Below, piece after piece: positions 10,101 through 18,019 of a stretch of DNA of 64,000 bases (its first letter is position 1; every line of letters starts with the position of its first letter). The DNA is from Xenophilus sp. AP218F (GTDB lineage Bacteria > Pseudomonadota > Gammaproteobacteria > Burkholderiales > Chromobacteriaceae). The translations under genes were made by a program, and so were the position numbers. The notes under the pieces are model-generated. The model was not told where the DNA came from, made no database searches, and saw only the letters and a program-made list of their open reading frames with translations. The stretch is from contig NJIE01000011.1 of assembly GCA_002213445.1 (NCBI GenBank), positions 1-64,000 of the forward strand, in the 5' to 3' direction.

Positions 10101-11941
10101 GCATGCTGCTCTCCGAGCACATCTGCCTGAAGGCCGCCTTCAACCACATGCACATCTTCCTCGATCCGACTCCGGACGCGAAGAAGAGCTACGCCGAGCG
10201 CGCGCGCCTGTTCAAGCTGCCGCGCTCCAGCTGGGCCGATTACAACCGCGAGCTGATCTCCAAGGGCGGCGGCATCTTCGAGCGCAGCGCCAAGTCCATC
10301 CCGCTGTCGCCGGAAGTGAAGGCGTGGCTGGAGACCGACAAGGACCACATGGCGCCCAACGAGCTGATCCATGAAATCCTCAAGGCCAAGATCGACCTGC
10401 TCTACAACGGCGGCATCGGCACCTACATCAAGGCGTCGACGCAAAGCCACGCCGACGCCCGCGACCGCGCCAACGACCCGGTGCGCGTCAACGGCAACCA
10501 GCTGCAGGCGCGGGTGGTGGCCGAGGGCGGCAACCTGACGTGCACCCAGCTGGGCCGCGTCGAGTTCGCGCTGGCCGGCGGCCGCATCGCCACCGACGCC
10601 ATCGACAACTCCGCCGGCGTGGATTGCTCCGACCACGAAGTCAACATCAAGATCCTGCTGGGCGGCGTGATGCAGGCCGGCGACATGACGCTGAAGCAGC
10701 GCAACGAGCTTCTGGCCGAGATGACCGACGAAGTGGGCCAGCTGGTGTTGCGCAACAACATCCTGCAAACCCAGATCCTGGCCATCAAGCGCCAGGAAGC
10801 GCCGGCGATGCTCACCACCCACGCGCGGATGATCGCGCACATGGAAAAAACCGGCGAACTGAACCGCGAGATCGAGTACCTGCCGTCCGAAACCCAGATC
10901 AACGAGCGCCGCCTGGCCCGCCAGGGCCTGACCGTGCCGGAAATCGCGGTGCTGCTGGCTTACAGCAAGATCTCGCTGGACCAGGCCATCCTGGCCACCG
11001 ACGTGCCGGACGACGCCGACTTCCTGCCGATTCTGGTCAACTACTTCCCGAAACCGCTGCAACAGCGCTTCGGCAAGCAGATGCAGCAGCACCAGCTCAA
11101 GCGCGAGATCATCGCCAACCAGCTGGCCAACCAGATCATCAACCGCATGGGCACCACCTTCGTGTTCCGCATGCAGGAAGAATCGCCGTTCTCCGCCGCC
11201 GACATCGCCCGCGCCTGGTGGATCGCCAGCCGCGTGTTCGACGCGGAAAGCCTGTGGGGCCAGATCGAGGCGCTGGACAACAAGGTGCCGGCCGATCAGC
11301 AGATGCAGCTGATGGTGACGGTGCGCACCCTGGTGGAGCGCGTTACCCGCTGGGTGCTGCGCAACAAGCGCCCGTTCGGCTCGGTCAACGCCGTGATCGA
11401 ACAGTACGCCGCCAAGGTGCAAAGCCTGCTGGCCCAGCTGCCGACGCTGGTGTCGAGCGCGCAGTATCCGGCCGTGGCCGCGCTGGAAGCGCGCATCGCC
11501 CACGCCAACCTGCCGCAGCCGCTGATGCAGGTGCTGGCGCGGCTGGAGTTCGCCGTGCCGCTGATGGACATCATCGAGATCGGCGAAGGCGATCAGCTGA
11601 CGCTGGAACAGGTGGCCGACAACTACTTCCAGCTGGGCCGCGCGCTGCAGCTGGACTGGCTGCGCGACGCCATCACCAGCCTGCCGCGCGACAACCGCTG
11701 GCAATCGCTGGCGCGCTCGGCGCTGCGCGACGATCTCTACCGCGTGCACCGCAACCTGGCGCGCCAGGCGCTGCAGGACGGCGCGGCCAGCGAGGCATTC
11801 GCCGCGCAGTGGCTGGAGAAGCGCCACGCGGCGGTGGAAGTCTGCGGCCAGATGTTCGCCGAGCTGCAATCGTTCAGCGCGCTGGATCTGGCGATGCTGT
11901 CCGCCGGCATGCGCGAGCTGAACAACCACCTGCTGGCTTGA
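7130..11941 (+). CDS. gdhB: NAD-specific glutamate dehydrogenase, large type
   Basis: 1603-aa enzyme of the ~180 kDa Bac_GDH class, which oxidises glutamate to 2-oxoglutarate and ammonia with NAD+. It has the size of the P. aeruginosa and Neisseria homologues. The N-terminal third holds ACT-like regulatory domains; the catalytic core (about 700-1230) shows SKVARGGLRWSDR, KNSVIVPMGSKGGFVGKQ, VAADKGTATFSDIAN and VIGIGDMAGDVFGNGML; a helical C-terminal region follows. Start ATG with AAGAGAAG a few bases upstream. In P. aeruginosa the homologue is arginine-inducible through ArgR and feeds carbon from arginine catabolism into the TCA cycle; the ArgR-like sites upstream suggest the same here. Confidence 0.96.
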   Translation: MSLTNKTELASLIADIQAVAESKLSAKETQQLAAFFPIYFEETEHADLRQFSSLDLFGAAMAHYEFAGKRAAGQAKCRIYNPDFERDGWQSTHTVIEVVNDDMPFLIDSITMLLSRYNLNLHLLVHPVLSVGRDGHGVLTALKRTEDRSLPLESFIHVQIDRVSDADILRKLEADLNRVLADIRLVVRDEPKMREVLESIGKDLSKLKGERADEAREAVDFLAWMAGRNFLFMGYCDYDLVKRDGKDSLKIVKGSGLGILQDQGDKEYSASFEQLPQELRELAHLPQLIILNKSQTRSIIHRPAYIDFVGIKRFNDKGQVIGERRFLGLYTASAYHMSPKDVPILRRKVASVVAGCDFVDDSYKAKTLGFVLESYPRDELFEIPAEALAPIAEGIVSLQERPRVRLFVRADRYHRYVSSLVYVPRDSFNTEVRLKIEKVLMNAFNGSSAEFSVQISDGSLARVHYIIRTNAAKLPSFREQDVEAEIARLVRGWVEELHQQLVESHGEEQGNALFNRYKSAFPVAYREEFAVRNAVLDVQHLEAVSANEPLAMKLYRPFHRGGAAFNLKLFRESEPLGLSASLPILENMGIKVRDEHPYCVGRADGSQVWISDFGLDVGNFGEQMAQDQVQHDFQELLAQVFAKRCENDGFNRLTLVAGLDWREISLVRALAKYLRQGGLTFSQAYIEQCVANYPAITRSLVELFYARLDPQGFDDEKAELLLAAVRGMLDGVANLDEDRILNGFLTVILATRRTNFWQKGADGEFKSYISFKLESGLISFLPQPRPMFEIWVYSPRVEGVHLRGSKVARGGLRWSDRMEDFRTEVLGLVKAQMVKNSVIVPMGSKGGFVGKQLPAPSDREAFLAEGIACYKIFISALLDVTDNLVNGEIVPPKDVRRLDPDDPYLVVAADKGTATFSDIANGISESYGFWLGDAFASGGSAGYDHKGMGITARGAWESVKRHFRHLGINTQEQDFTVIGIGDMAGDVFGNGMLLSEHICLKAAFNHMHIFLDPTPDAKKSYAERARLFKLPRSSWADYNRELISKGGGIFERSAKSIPLSPEVKAWLETDKDHMAPNELIHEILKAKIDLLYNGGIGTYIKASTQSHADARDRANDPVRVNGNQLQARVVAEGGNLTCTQLGRVEFALAGGRIATDAIDNSAGVDCSDHEVNIKILLGGVMQAGDMTLKQRNELLAEMTDEVGQLVLRNNILQTQILAIKRQEAPAMLTTHARMIAHMEKTGELNREIEYLPSETQINERRLARQGLTVPEIAVLLAYSKISLDQAILATDVPDDADFLPILVNYFPKPLQQRFGKQMQQHQLKREIIANQLANQIINRMGTTFVFRMQEESPFSAADIARAWWIASRVFDAESLWGQIEALDNKVPADQQMQLMVTVRTLVERVTRWVLRNKRPFGSVNAVIEQYAAKVQSLLAQLPTLVSSAQYPAVAALEARIAHANLPQPLMQVLARLEFAVPLMDIIEIGEGDQLTLEQVADNYFQLGRALQLDWLRDAITSLPRDNRWQSLARSALRDDLYRVHRNLARQALQDGAASEAFAAQWLEKRHAAVEVCGQMFAELQSFSALDLAMLSAGMRELNNHLLA

Positions 11942-11961
11942 TCGCTTCCCGGCTCCAAACC

Positions 11962-11990
11962 AAACCGGCCCTCGCGAGGGCCGGTTTTTT
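11962..11990 (+). terminator. Terminator of gdhB
   Basis: A 13-bp stem AAACCGGCCCTCG / CGAGGGCCGGTTT is followed by TTTTTT, 20 bases after the gdhB stop. It could also act in reverse for the convergent carrier gene. Confidence 0.9.
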
Positions 11991-12030
11991 CATGCGCGCC
12001 TGACGCGGCCGCCCGGGGCGGCCGCTCCGG

Positions 12031-13554
12031 TCACAGCATCATGACTTGCGCCACCAGCATCAGCCCGCCGAATACCAGCACGAAACCGACCATCGGCAGC
12101 ACGAAGCGCACCCATTTGTTGAACGGAATCCCCAACATTTGCAGCGTTACCAGCACCAGGCCGGTGGGGGCGAGGTAGAGCATCGCGTATTGCCCCCAGT
12201 TGTAGGCGGACACCACCACCGAGCGCGGGATGTGCACGGTATCGGCCAGCGGAGCCATGATGGGCATGGACAGCACGGCGAGGCCGGAAGAGGAGGGAAC
12301 GACGAAGCCCAGCAGGCAGAAAACCAGCATCTGGCCGACGGCGAACACCGCGCCGTGCATGCCGGCCACCAGGCTGGAGGCGTAGGCGAGCAAGGTGTCG
12401 GAGATCATGCCTTGCTCCATCACCAGGTTGATGCCGCGGGCGAGGCCGATGATCAGCGAAACCGCCACCAGCTCGGAGGCGCCGTGGGTGAAGGCGTCCA
12501 CCGCGTCTTTCTCGCTGAGGCCGGAGATGAAGATGATGATGATGGCGATGGCGAGGAAGGACGCCGCCATCTGCGGGAACCACCAGCCGCCGGCGGATAC
12601 GCCCCACACCATCAGCGGGAAGGCGACGACGAACAGCGTCAGGATCAGCTTGCGGCGCAGGGTGAAGGGCACGACCTCGCCGGGATGTTCGCTTTTCAGG
12701 AAGCGGGCGCGAAAGGCCTCGCGGTCCTCGTAGGTGTAGGAAAAGGACGGGTCGGCCTTGATGCGCTTGCAGTACCAGTACAGGTAGGCGATGACGGCGA
12801 GACCGCCGACGACGCAACCGAACACGCGGTAGCCGATGCCGTCGGTGAAGGTGATGCCGGCGGCGTTGGAGGCGATCACCACCGAGAACGGGTTGATGGT
12901 GGAGAAGGTGGTGCCCATCGAGGCGGCGAGGAAGATGGCGCCGACGCAGACGATGGAGTCGTAGCCCAGCGCCAGGAACAGCGGCACCAGCACCGGGTAG
13001 AAGGCCACGGCTTCTTCCTCCAGCCCGCAAGTGGTGCCGCCTATGGTCATCACCAGGCAGACCAGCGCAACGAACAGAAACTCCTTGCCGCGGGTCTTCT
13101 GCGCCAGCACCACCAGGCCGGCGTCAAAAGAGCCGGTGCGGTTGACCACGCCTATCAGTCCGCCCAGCACCAGGATGAAGACGATGATGTCCGCGCCTTC
13201 TATCGTGCCCTTGACCATGCTGACGGTCACGTCGCCCAGCCCTTTGGGGTGTTGCGGCAGCCGCTCGTAGGTGCCGGGAATGGCGATGGGCTTGCGGATG
13301 GTGCCGTCGACGAACTTGTCGATGGCGATGTTGATGTTGAGCCGGCCAAGCGCTTCCTGGGTGGCGGGCGCGGTGCTGACCGCGCCGCGCGGGTTGGTGA
13401 TCTGCAAGACGTGGCTGTCCGGCAGATAGGCCAGCTTGGAGTACGCGCCGGCCGGAATCAGCCAGGTCAGGCCGATGGCGAGCAACAGGATGGCGAACAG
13501 GATGGTGAAGGCGGTGGGAAAGCGCATAGCTGGTTTCTGGATGGCGACGGCCAT
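12031..13554 (-). CDS. YfcC-family (DcuC/AitC) membrane carrier
   Basis: Polytopic inner-membrane protein of 507 aa with about 11-13 hydrophobic helices. It belongs to the DcuC-like superfamily (C4-dicarboxylate or basic amino-acid carriers). Recognisable segments are GGLIGVVNRTG, the conserved TIGGTTCGLEEEAVAFYP loop, and GFVVPSSSGLAVLSMPIM near the C-terminus. The ATG at 13554 is preceded by GGAG at 8 bases; the longer frame lacks this. Substrate is not known from sequence. Annotated relatives are often called arginine/ornithine antiporters, and the proximity to aot and gdhB fits but does not prove that. A GC-rich hairpin (about 12005-12026) follows the stop. Confidence 0.8.
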   Translation of the reverse strand: MAVAIQKPAMRFPTAFTILFAILLLAIGLTWLIPAGAYSKLAYLPDSHVLQITNPRGAVSTAPATQEALGRLNINIAIDKFVDGTIRKPIAIPGTYERLPQHPKGLGDVTVSMVKGTIEGADIIVFILVLGGLIGVVNRTGSFDAGLVVLAQKTRGKEFLFVALVCLVMTIGGTTCGLEEEAVAFYPVLVPLFLALGYDSIVCVGAIFLAASMGTTFSTINPFSVVIASNAAGITFTDGIGYRVFGCVVGGLAVIAYLYWYCKRIKADPSFSYTYEDREAFRARFLKSEHPGEVVPFTLRRKLILTLFVVAFPLMVWGVSAGGWWFPQMAASFLAIAIIIIFISGLSEKDAVDAFTHGASELVAVSLIIGLARGINLVMEQGMISDTLLAYASSLVAGMHGAVFAVGQMLVFCLLGFVVPSSSGLAVLSMPIMAPLADTVHIPRSVVVSAYNWGQYAMLYLAPTGLVLVTLQMLGIPFNKWVRFVLPMVGFVLVFGGLMLVAQVMML

Positions 13555-13991
13555 GGGAAAGCTCCGCGGTTGGCGCCGGGCGGGGCGTGCGGCGGGAGGC
13601 GGGCGTCCTTTCCGGCTATGAAACGAGAGGCCGATGGCGGGAGCGCTTGCTCCCTGCGGCAAGGGCTTGCGTGCTTGCCATAGTCATGTTTGATGCATCG
13701 AGCCGGCATCATTATTCATGGCAATGGAATTAAGTGTAACGACAGGCTGGCGGGGCAGGCTTGATCCGACGCAGCCGGCGAGGCTTCAGGCCGGGCGGGT
13801 GAATGATTGCTACATCAGCCGGGCGGCGGCTCCCGTCTCCCCGCGCCAAGCGGCGTTCGGGGGGAGCGGCGCGATCTGCCGCGCGCGCCGCTTAGCGCCA
13901 TGTCATTACATGGCCGGGCGCGGGCCGGCGGGCTGGAGGCTATCGGGCGGGACGCGATGGACCGGGTTTGACCCAGATCAGCCGCCTGGCG
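13555..13991. other. 437-bp intergenic region
   Basis: This lies between the carrier gene start and the end of the GGDEF gene, both on the minus strand. It presumably contains the carrier promoter, perhaps in the AT-richer part near 13685-13740. No gene, repeat or convincing site is visible. Open frames here have no ribosome binding site and no recognisable protein. Confidence 0.5.
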
Positions 13992-14972
13992 TCAACGGGA
14001 GGGGCACCAGTGGGGTTTGTGGCTGGGCGGGCAGTGTTTGCACTCCGGACCGTGGCAGGGCAGCGCCGGGGCGTGGGGAAGCGGCGTTTCCCCGGCGTGG
14101 CAAACCTGGTTGCGGCCGCGGTTCTTGGCCTGATACAGCATGCGATCGGCAAGCTCCACCAGCAGCGGACCGCCGGCGGTTTGCGCCGGCGTCGCGGAAG
14201 CGAGACCGATGCTGATCGTCACCGGCCGGTCGTCGGCCTGGCGCAAGGGCAGCGCCGCCACTTCCTTGCGCATGGCTTCCGCCACCGCCAGGGCCTTGTC
14301 CTGGGGCGTGTCGCTCAGCAAAACCAGAAATTCCTCTCCGCCGTAGCGCACGGTGCAGTCGTCGGCGCGTTGCGCGTGGCGGGCCAGCACCTGCGCCACC
14401 TGCTCCAGGCAGCGATCGCCGGCGACGTGGCCGAAGGCGTCGTTATAGGCCTTGAAGTAATCGATATCGATCATCAGCAAGGACAGCGGCTGGCGGTGGC
14501 GCAGGTGGCGCAGCCAGGCGCGGCGGTAGACTTCCAGGAAATGGCGGCGGTTGCCCAGGCCGGTCAGCACGTCATGCAAGGACAGATAGGCCACTTTCTC
14601 TTCTATCTGCTTGCGGTCGGTGATGTTGAAGTGGGTGATGACGCAATGGTCGCGCGAGCCTGGCAGCGGCACGACGCGCATCAGGAACCAGCGCGGCTCT
14701 TTCGCGCTGTGGCAGGGGTATTCGTGGTAGTAGCTGTCGCGACGGCCCGCCAGCACGTCGAGGATGCCTGCGGCGACGTTCTGGTCCGGCGTTTCCGGAT
14801 CGGCGCAGGCGTCGAGATAGTTGCGGCCCAGCCAGTTGTGGCCGGGCGGCAAGCCGTTTTCCTGGCCGAAGCGGATCCAGGACTGATTGACGTATGTGAT
14901 CTCGCCGTTGTTTTTCAGCAGCACCACGTGGCAGTCCAGCGAGTCGAGAATCTGTTGATGGTCGATAGGCAT
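13992..14972 (-). CDS. PAS-GGDEF diguanylate cyclase with Cys/His-rich tail
   Basis: Predicted soluble diguanylate cyclase of 326 aa making c-di-GMP. A PAS domain (about 5-120) with a YxxxPCHSAKEPRWF region is followed by a GGDEF domain (about 130-290) whose active site reads GGEEF; an RADD inhibitory site nine residues before it suggests product feedback. An ATG at 14972 is preferred; a TTG four codons upstream is possible and neither has a strong ribosome binding site. The last ~35 residues are unusual, with five Cys and five His (CHAGE, PCHGPECKHCPPSHKPHWC), suggesting a metal- or heme-responsive appendage. The signal for the PAS domain is unknown. Confidence 0.88.
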   Translation of the reverse strand: MPIDHQQILDSLDCHVVLLKNNGEITYVNQSWIRFGQENGLPPGHNWLGRNYLDACADPETPDQNVAAGILDVLAGRRDSYYHEYPCHSAKEPRWFLMRVVPLPGSRDHCVITHFNITDRKQIEEKVAYLSLHDVLTGLGNRRHFLEVYRRAWLRHLRHRQPLSLLMIDIDYFKAYNDAFGHVAGDRCLEQVAQVLARHAQRADDCTVRYGGEEFLVLLSDTPQDKALAVAEAMRKEVAALPLRQADDRPVTISIGLASATPAQTAGGPLLVELADRMLYQAKNRGRNQVCHAGETPLPHAPALPCHGPECKHCPPSHKPHWCPSR

Positions 14973-15035
14973 GACAAAAGGCAATGTGGCCCTGAATGCA
15001 TGTTTTATAGCATTGCCTGATCAGGATTACGCGGC

Positions 15036-16211
15036 TCAAGCCTTGAGGATGGGCAGCGGGCGAAAGCGCCCGCCCAGCGCGTTGCGCGAGTCCTTGCCCC
15101 ACCAGGTTTCGATGGCGGTGGCGTACAACTGGCGAAAATCGATGGCGTAGGGCAGGTTGCCGTCGGCGACGTCCGCCAGTTGCGGCGTCTGTCCGTACAG
15201 GCCGCCTTTGACCCGGCCGCCGCTGACGAAGTGGACATTGGCCGTGCCGTGGTCGGTGCCCTTGTTGCCGTTCTCGCGCGGGCGGCGGCCGAATTCGGCG
15301 TAGGTGAACAGCAGGGTGTCGTCCCAGCGTCCCTGGGCCTGCAGCTCGCGCCGCAGCAGGGCCAGGCCGTCGCCCAGCTCGCCCAGCAGCCTGGCTTGCG
15401 CCGGCTGCTGGTTGCCGTGGGTGTCGAAGCCGGTGAGAGTGATGCGCGCCACCGCGATATGCGCGCCGCTTTTGAGCGTGTCGCTGAGGGTGGCGACCGC
15501 CTGGGCGAAACCGCCTGCCGGCCGCGGCCCGGAGGTGGGGGATTCCGCAGCCGCCCGCGCTTGCGGCGTCAGTTGCGCCGCCGCGTTGCGGATGTCGCCC
15601 TCCACCTTGAGGATGTGGCCAAGCGCGCCGCCGCTCCTGCCCGGCGCCTGATCGTTGGCTAGCCGGGCCTGGCGGGCGAAGTCCTGCGGGTTGTTCAGCA
15701 CCACGGCGCGCGCGCCGCCGTCCAGCGGCCCCAAAACCTGGCTGGACAGCACCACGCCGTCGGCGGCGAAGCTCTGCGGCGCAGGCTGTTCGCGGAACAG
15801 GCGGGTCAGCCAGCCTTCGCTCAGATACTGCTGGCTGGCGGAGGCGGTGTCCCAGATCTCGATGGAGCGGAAGTGGGACAGATTGGGGTCGGGATAGCCC
15901 AGGCCCTGCAGCAGCGCCAGCTGGCCGTCCCGCCACAGCGGCAGCAGCCCTTGCAGCGAGGGGTGCAGGCCGACGTTGCCGTCCAGTTGCAGCGCCTGCT
16001 CGCGGGCGATGCCGATGCTCGGGCGCAGCCGGTAGTAATCGGGGCTGGCGTAGGGGATCAGCGTGTTGAGGCCGTCGTTGCCGCCCTTAAGCTCGATAAG
16101 CACCAGCAGGCGCTGATAGCCGGCGGGCGCCAGCGCCCAGCTCAGATTGGGCAGCACCGATACCATCAGGCCGGCGCCCATGGTCTTGAGAAATTCGCGG
16201 CGTTTGAACAT
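15036..16211 (-). CDS. DUF1501 secreted protein
   Basis: 391-aa protein of the DUF1501 family (alkaline-phosphatase/sulfatase-like fold, mostly uncharacterised). The N-terminus MFKRREFLKTMGAGLMVSV is a Tat-like signal, though it has RR followed by EFL rather than the full SRRxFLK. Family motifs are ELKGGNDGLNTLIPY, HFRSIEIWDTAS and DHGTANVHFVSGG near the C-terminus. It lies 21 bp downstream of a DUF1800 gene on the same strand; the two families are almost always paired and probably work together in the periplasm or outside. Exact function unknown. Confidence 0.85.
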   Translation of the reverse strand: MFKRREFLKTMGAGLMVSVLPNLSWALAPAGYQRLLVLIELKGGNDGLNTLIPYASPDYYRLRPSIGIAREQALQLDGNVGLHPSLQGLLPLWRDGQLALLQGLGYPDPNLSHFRSIEIWDTASASQQYLSEGWLTRLFREQPAPQSFAADGVVLSSQVLGPLDGGARAVVLNNPQDFARQARLANDQAPGRSGGALGHILKVEGDIRNAAAQLTPQARAAAESPTSGPRPAGGFAQAVATLSDTLKSGAHIAVARITLTGFDTHGNQQPAQARLLGELGDGLALLRRELQAQGRWDDTLLFTYAEFGRRPRENGNKGTDHGTANVHFVSGGRVKGGLYGQTPQLADVADGNLPYAIDFRQLYATAIETWWGKDSRNALGGRFRPLPILKA

Positions 16212-16232
16212 GGTTGGGCTCCTGCGGGCGAG

Positions 16233-17672
16233 TCAGTGCACTTGATAGACGGGATCGAGCAGCAGCGGGGCGATGGCCTGCGCGCCGCTGAGATTGGCCG
16301 GCAAGGGGGTGGCCGGCGGCAGCGCCAGCAGCAGGCGGGCGCTGTCGGCGGCGCTGCGCGCGCCGTAGATCGCGCTCCACTCGTCCGGTTGCAGCCGCAT
16401 CGGCTGCTTGTTGGCCGCCAGCCGGTTGATGCGGGCCTGGCGGCCGCGCATTTCGTCCATGCCGCCGTCGGGCAGGGCGAAGGCGTCGCGCGCCGGGGCG
16501 GCGTCGTGCGAGATGCGGTCGAGGAACTGCTTGCGGGTCAGCAGGGTGGCGCTGTTGATCCAGGCTTCGCCGCCCGGCCAGCCCTTGACGTTGGGCGGGT
16601 TGAACAGGTCCTGGCCCAGCTGGCGGTTGAGCCCGGCGATGGCGCGCCAGTCGGCCGGCATCAGGTCGAAGGTGACGAGCGTGCCTATGGTCAGCTCCAC
16701 CGGCGATTTCACCAGCGCGCCCTGGCTATGCCAGAACTGCGGCGTAAGCAGCATGGCGCGCAGCAGCGGCTTCAGCTCGTAGTTGCCGCGGCGAAAGCCG
16801 TCGGCCAGCTTGCGTATGGCCGTCGGGTCGGGCGTCGGCGAGACGAAGTTCTTCCACAGTTTGGCGGCGATGAAGCCGGCGGTGGACGGCTGCCGCAACA
16901 GCAGGTCGATGACGTCGTCGCCGTTGAAGTTGCCGCGCTGGCCGAAAATGGTCTTGTCGTCGTTGTCGCGCAACCGCGGCCGTTCGGTGAATTGCTCATC
17001 CTGGGTGATGCCCCAGCCGGTGAAGGCGCGGGCCGCCTCGCGGATGTCCTGTTCGCTGTAGTGGCCTTCGCCCAGCGTGAACAGCTCCATCACTTCGCGG
17101 GCGAAGTTCTCGTTGGGTTCGCCCTTGCGGTTGATGGCGGTGTCCAGGTAGCGCATCATCGCCGGATCGCGGGCCACCGCGTGCAGCAGTTCGCCGAAAT
17201 TGCCCAGCGCGTAGCGGCGCAGCAGCAGGTTCTGCTGGTACATCATCTGCGGCGAGCGCACCTTTTCCAGGCTGGAGACGAAGTGGTTGTGCCAGAACAG
17301 GGTCATTTTCTCGGTCAGCGGCGACGGGGTGGCGCGCATCTCGGCGAGCCACCAGCAGCGCAGCTCCAGCGCGTGCTGGTTGCGTTCCTGCTGCAGGGCT
17401 TTTTTCTGATCTTCGCTGAGGCCGGCCTGGCCGGGGCGTTCGAACGGTTGGTCCACCCAGGCTGGCGGCGGCGTGGTCGGCCGGGTGGAGACGCCGGCCA
17501 GCAGCTTGTCCACCGCCGCTTCGCGGGACAGGGGCGCGTAGACGGCGATTTGCGCCGGGTTGGCGCCGAAGCCGGCGCGCGACAGCAAATGGCGGGCGCC
17601 TTCGACGCCGATATCGGCGCGGGCGGCAAGCGGCAGGCAAGCCAGCAGGCAAGCGATGAACAGGACGCGCAT
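16233..17672 (-). CDS. DUF1800 secreted protein
   Basis: 479-aa protein of the DUF1800 family. Signal peptide MRVLFIACLLACLPLAARA, then the family start HLLSRAGFGANPAQ, the central block KMTLFWHNHFVSS, and NENFAREVMELFTLGEGHY with GWGITQD. First gene of a two-gene operon with the DUF1501 partner. Role unknown; no catalytic mechanism is established for the family. Confidence 0.85.
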   Translation of the reverse strand: MRVLFIACLLACLPLAARADIGVEGARHLLSRAGFGANPAQIAVYAPLSREAAVDKLLAGVSTRPTTPPPAWVDQPFERPGQAGLSEDQKKALQQERNQHALELRCWWLAEMRATPSPLTEKMTLFWHNHFVSSLEKVRSPQMMYQQNLLLRRYALGNFGELLHAVARDPAMMRYLDTAINRKGEPNENFAREVMELFTLGEGHYSEQDIREAARAFTGWGITQDEQFTERPRLRDNDDKTIFGQRGNFNGDDVIDLLLRQPSTAGFIAAKLWKNFVSPTPDPTAIRKLADGFRRGNYELKPLLRAMLLTPQFWHSQGALVKSPVELTIGTLVTFDLMPADWRAIAGLNRQLGQDLFNPPNVKGWPGGEAWINSATLLTRKQFLDRISHDAAPARDAFALPDGGMDEMRGRQARINRLAANKQPMRLQPDEWSAIYGARSAADSARLLLALPPATPLPANLSGAQAIAPLLLDPVYQVH

Positions 17673-17812
17673 GGCGGAGAGATCGTTGTCAGAGTTGCTG
17701 TCAGCTTAGACCGATTGCCGCCGCCGGTTGTTAAGCGCGAAGCCCGATGTGTTAATAGCCGCTAAGCGCGGCCGGGGCGGATGGGCAAACGGCAATATTG
17801 ATGCCTTCGTCA

Positions 17813-17843
17813 TTGCTTTTGGCCGGGCCAATTGCGGTATACT
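17813..17843 (+). promoter_or_regulatory. Likely promoter of the thiamine transport operon
   Basis: TTGCTT at 17813-17818 and a good -10 hexamer TATACT at 17838-17843, with a 19-bp spacer that is longer than ideal. A start near 17850 would coincide with the first base of the riboswitch. Confidence 0.5.
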
Positions 17844-17851
17844 GCCGGCCT

Positions 17852-17963
17852 ATCACCGGGAGTGCCCGCCAGAATGCGTCGTTTGCCTTGCGACGGCGCC
17901 TGGCTGCAGGCTGAGAAATATCCCCAAACCTGATCTGGATCATGCCAGCGGAGGAAGCGTGAT
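17852..17963 (+). ncRNA. TPP riboswitch (THI element)
   Basis: All hallmarks of the thiamin pyrophosphate aptamer are present in order: ATCACCGGGAGTGCC at the 5' side, the conserved GGCTGAGAAATA, ACCTGATCTGGATCATGCCAGCG, and closing GGAGGAAGCGTGA. It precedes thiB by about 56 bases. TPP binding should lower expression of the thiamine importer. The variable stem (about 17866-17905) is longer than in E. coli. Confidence 0.95.
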
Positions 17964-17979
17964 GCGCGGGCCGCGCCCG

Positions 17980-18013
17980 CCCTCCTGCTTGCTCCGGATG
18001 TTTGCCTACGGAG
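17980..18013 (+). promoter_or_regulatory. Expression platform: Shine-Dalgarno sequester
   Basis: CTCCG (17992-17996) can pair with CGGAG (18009-18013), which contains the thiB ribosome binding site. A CCTCC at 17981-17985 can instead pair with GGAGG (17950-17954) at the 3' edge of the aptamer. No T-tract terminator is seen between aptamer and ATG, so control is probably at translation. The pairing scheme is my inference. Confidence 0.5.
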
Positions 18014-18019
18014 AATTCC

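Noticed and set aside
7085-11929. A 1614-aa open frame antisense to gdhB
   Set aside because: Mirror frame of a highly biased GC-rich gene; composition (His, Gln, Ala, Val, Leu) is typical of antisense shadows and no family is recognisable.
12046-13683. A 545-aa frame antisense to the YfcC-type carrier
   Set aside because: His/Gln/Gly-rich shadow; the minus-strand carrier is certain.
13718-14215. Plus-strand frame in the carrier/GGDEF spacer
   Set aside because: Low-complexity Arg/Gly/Pro composition, overlaps the GGDEF gene antisense, no start signal.
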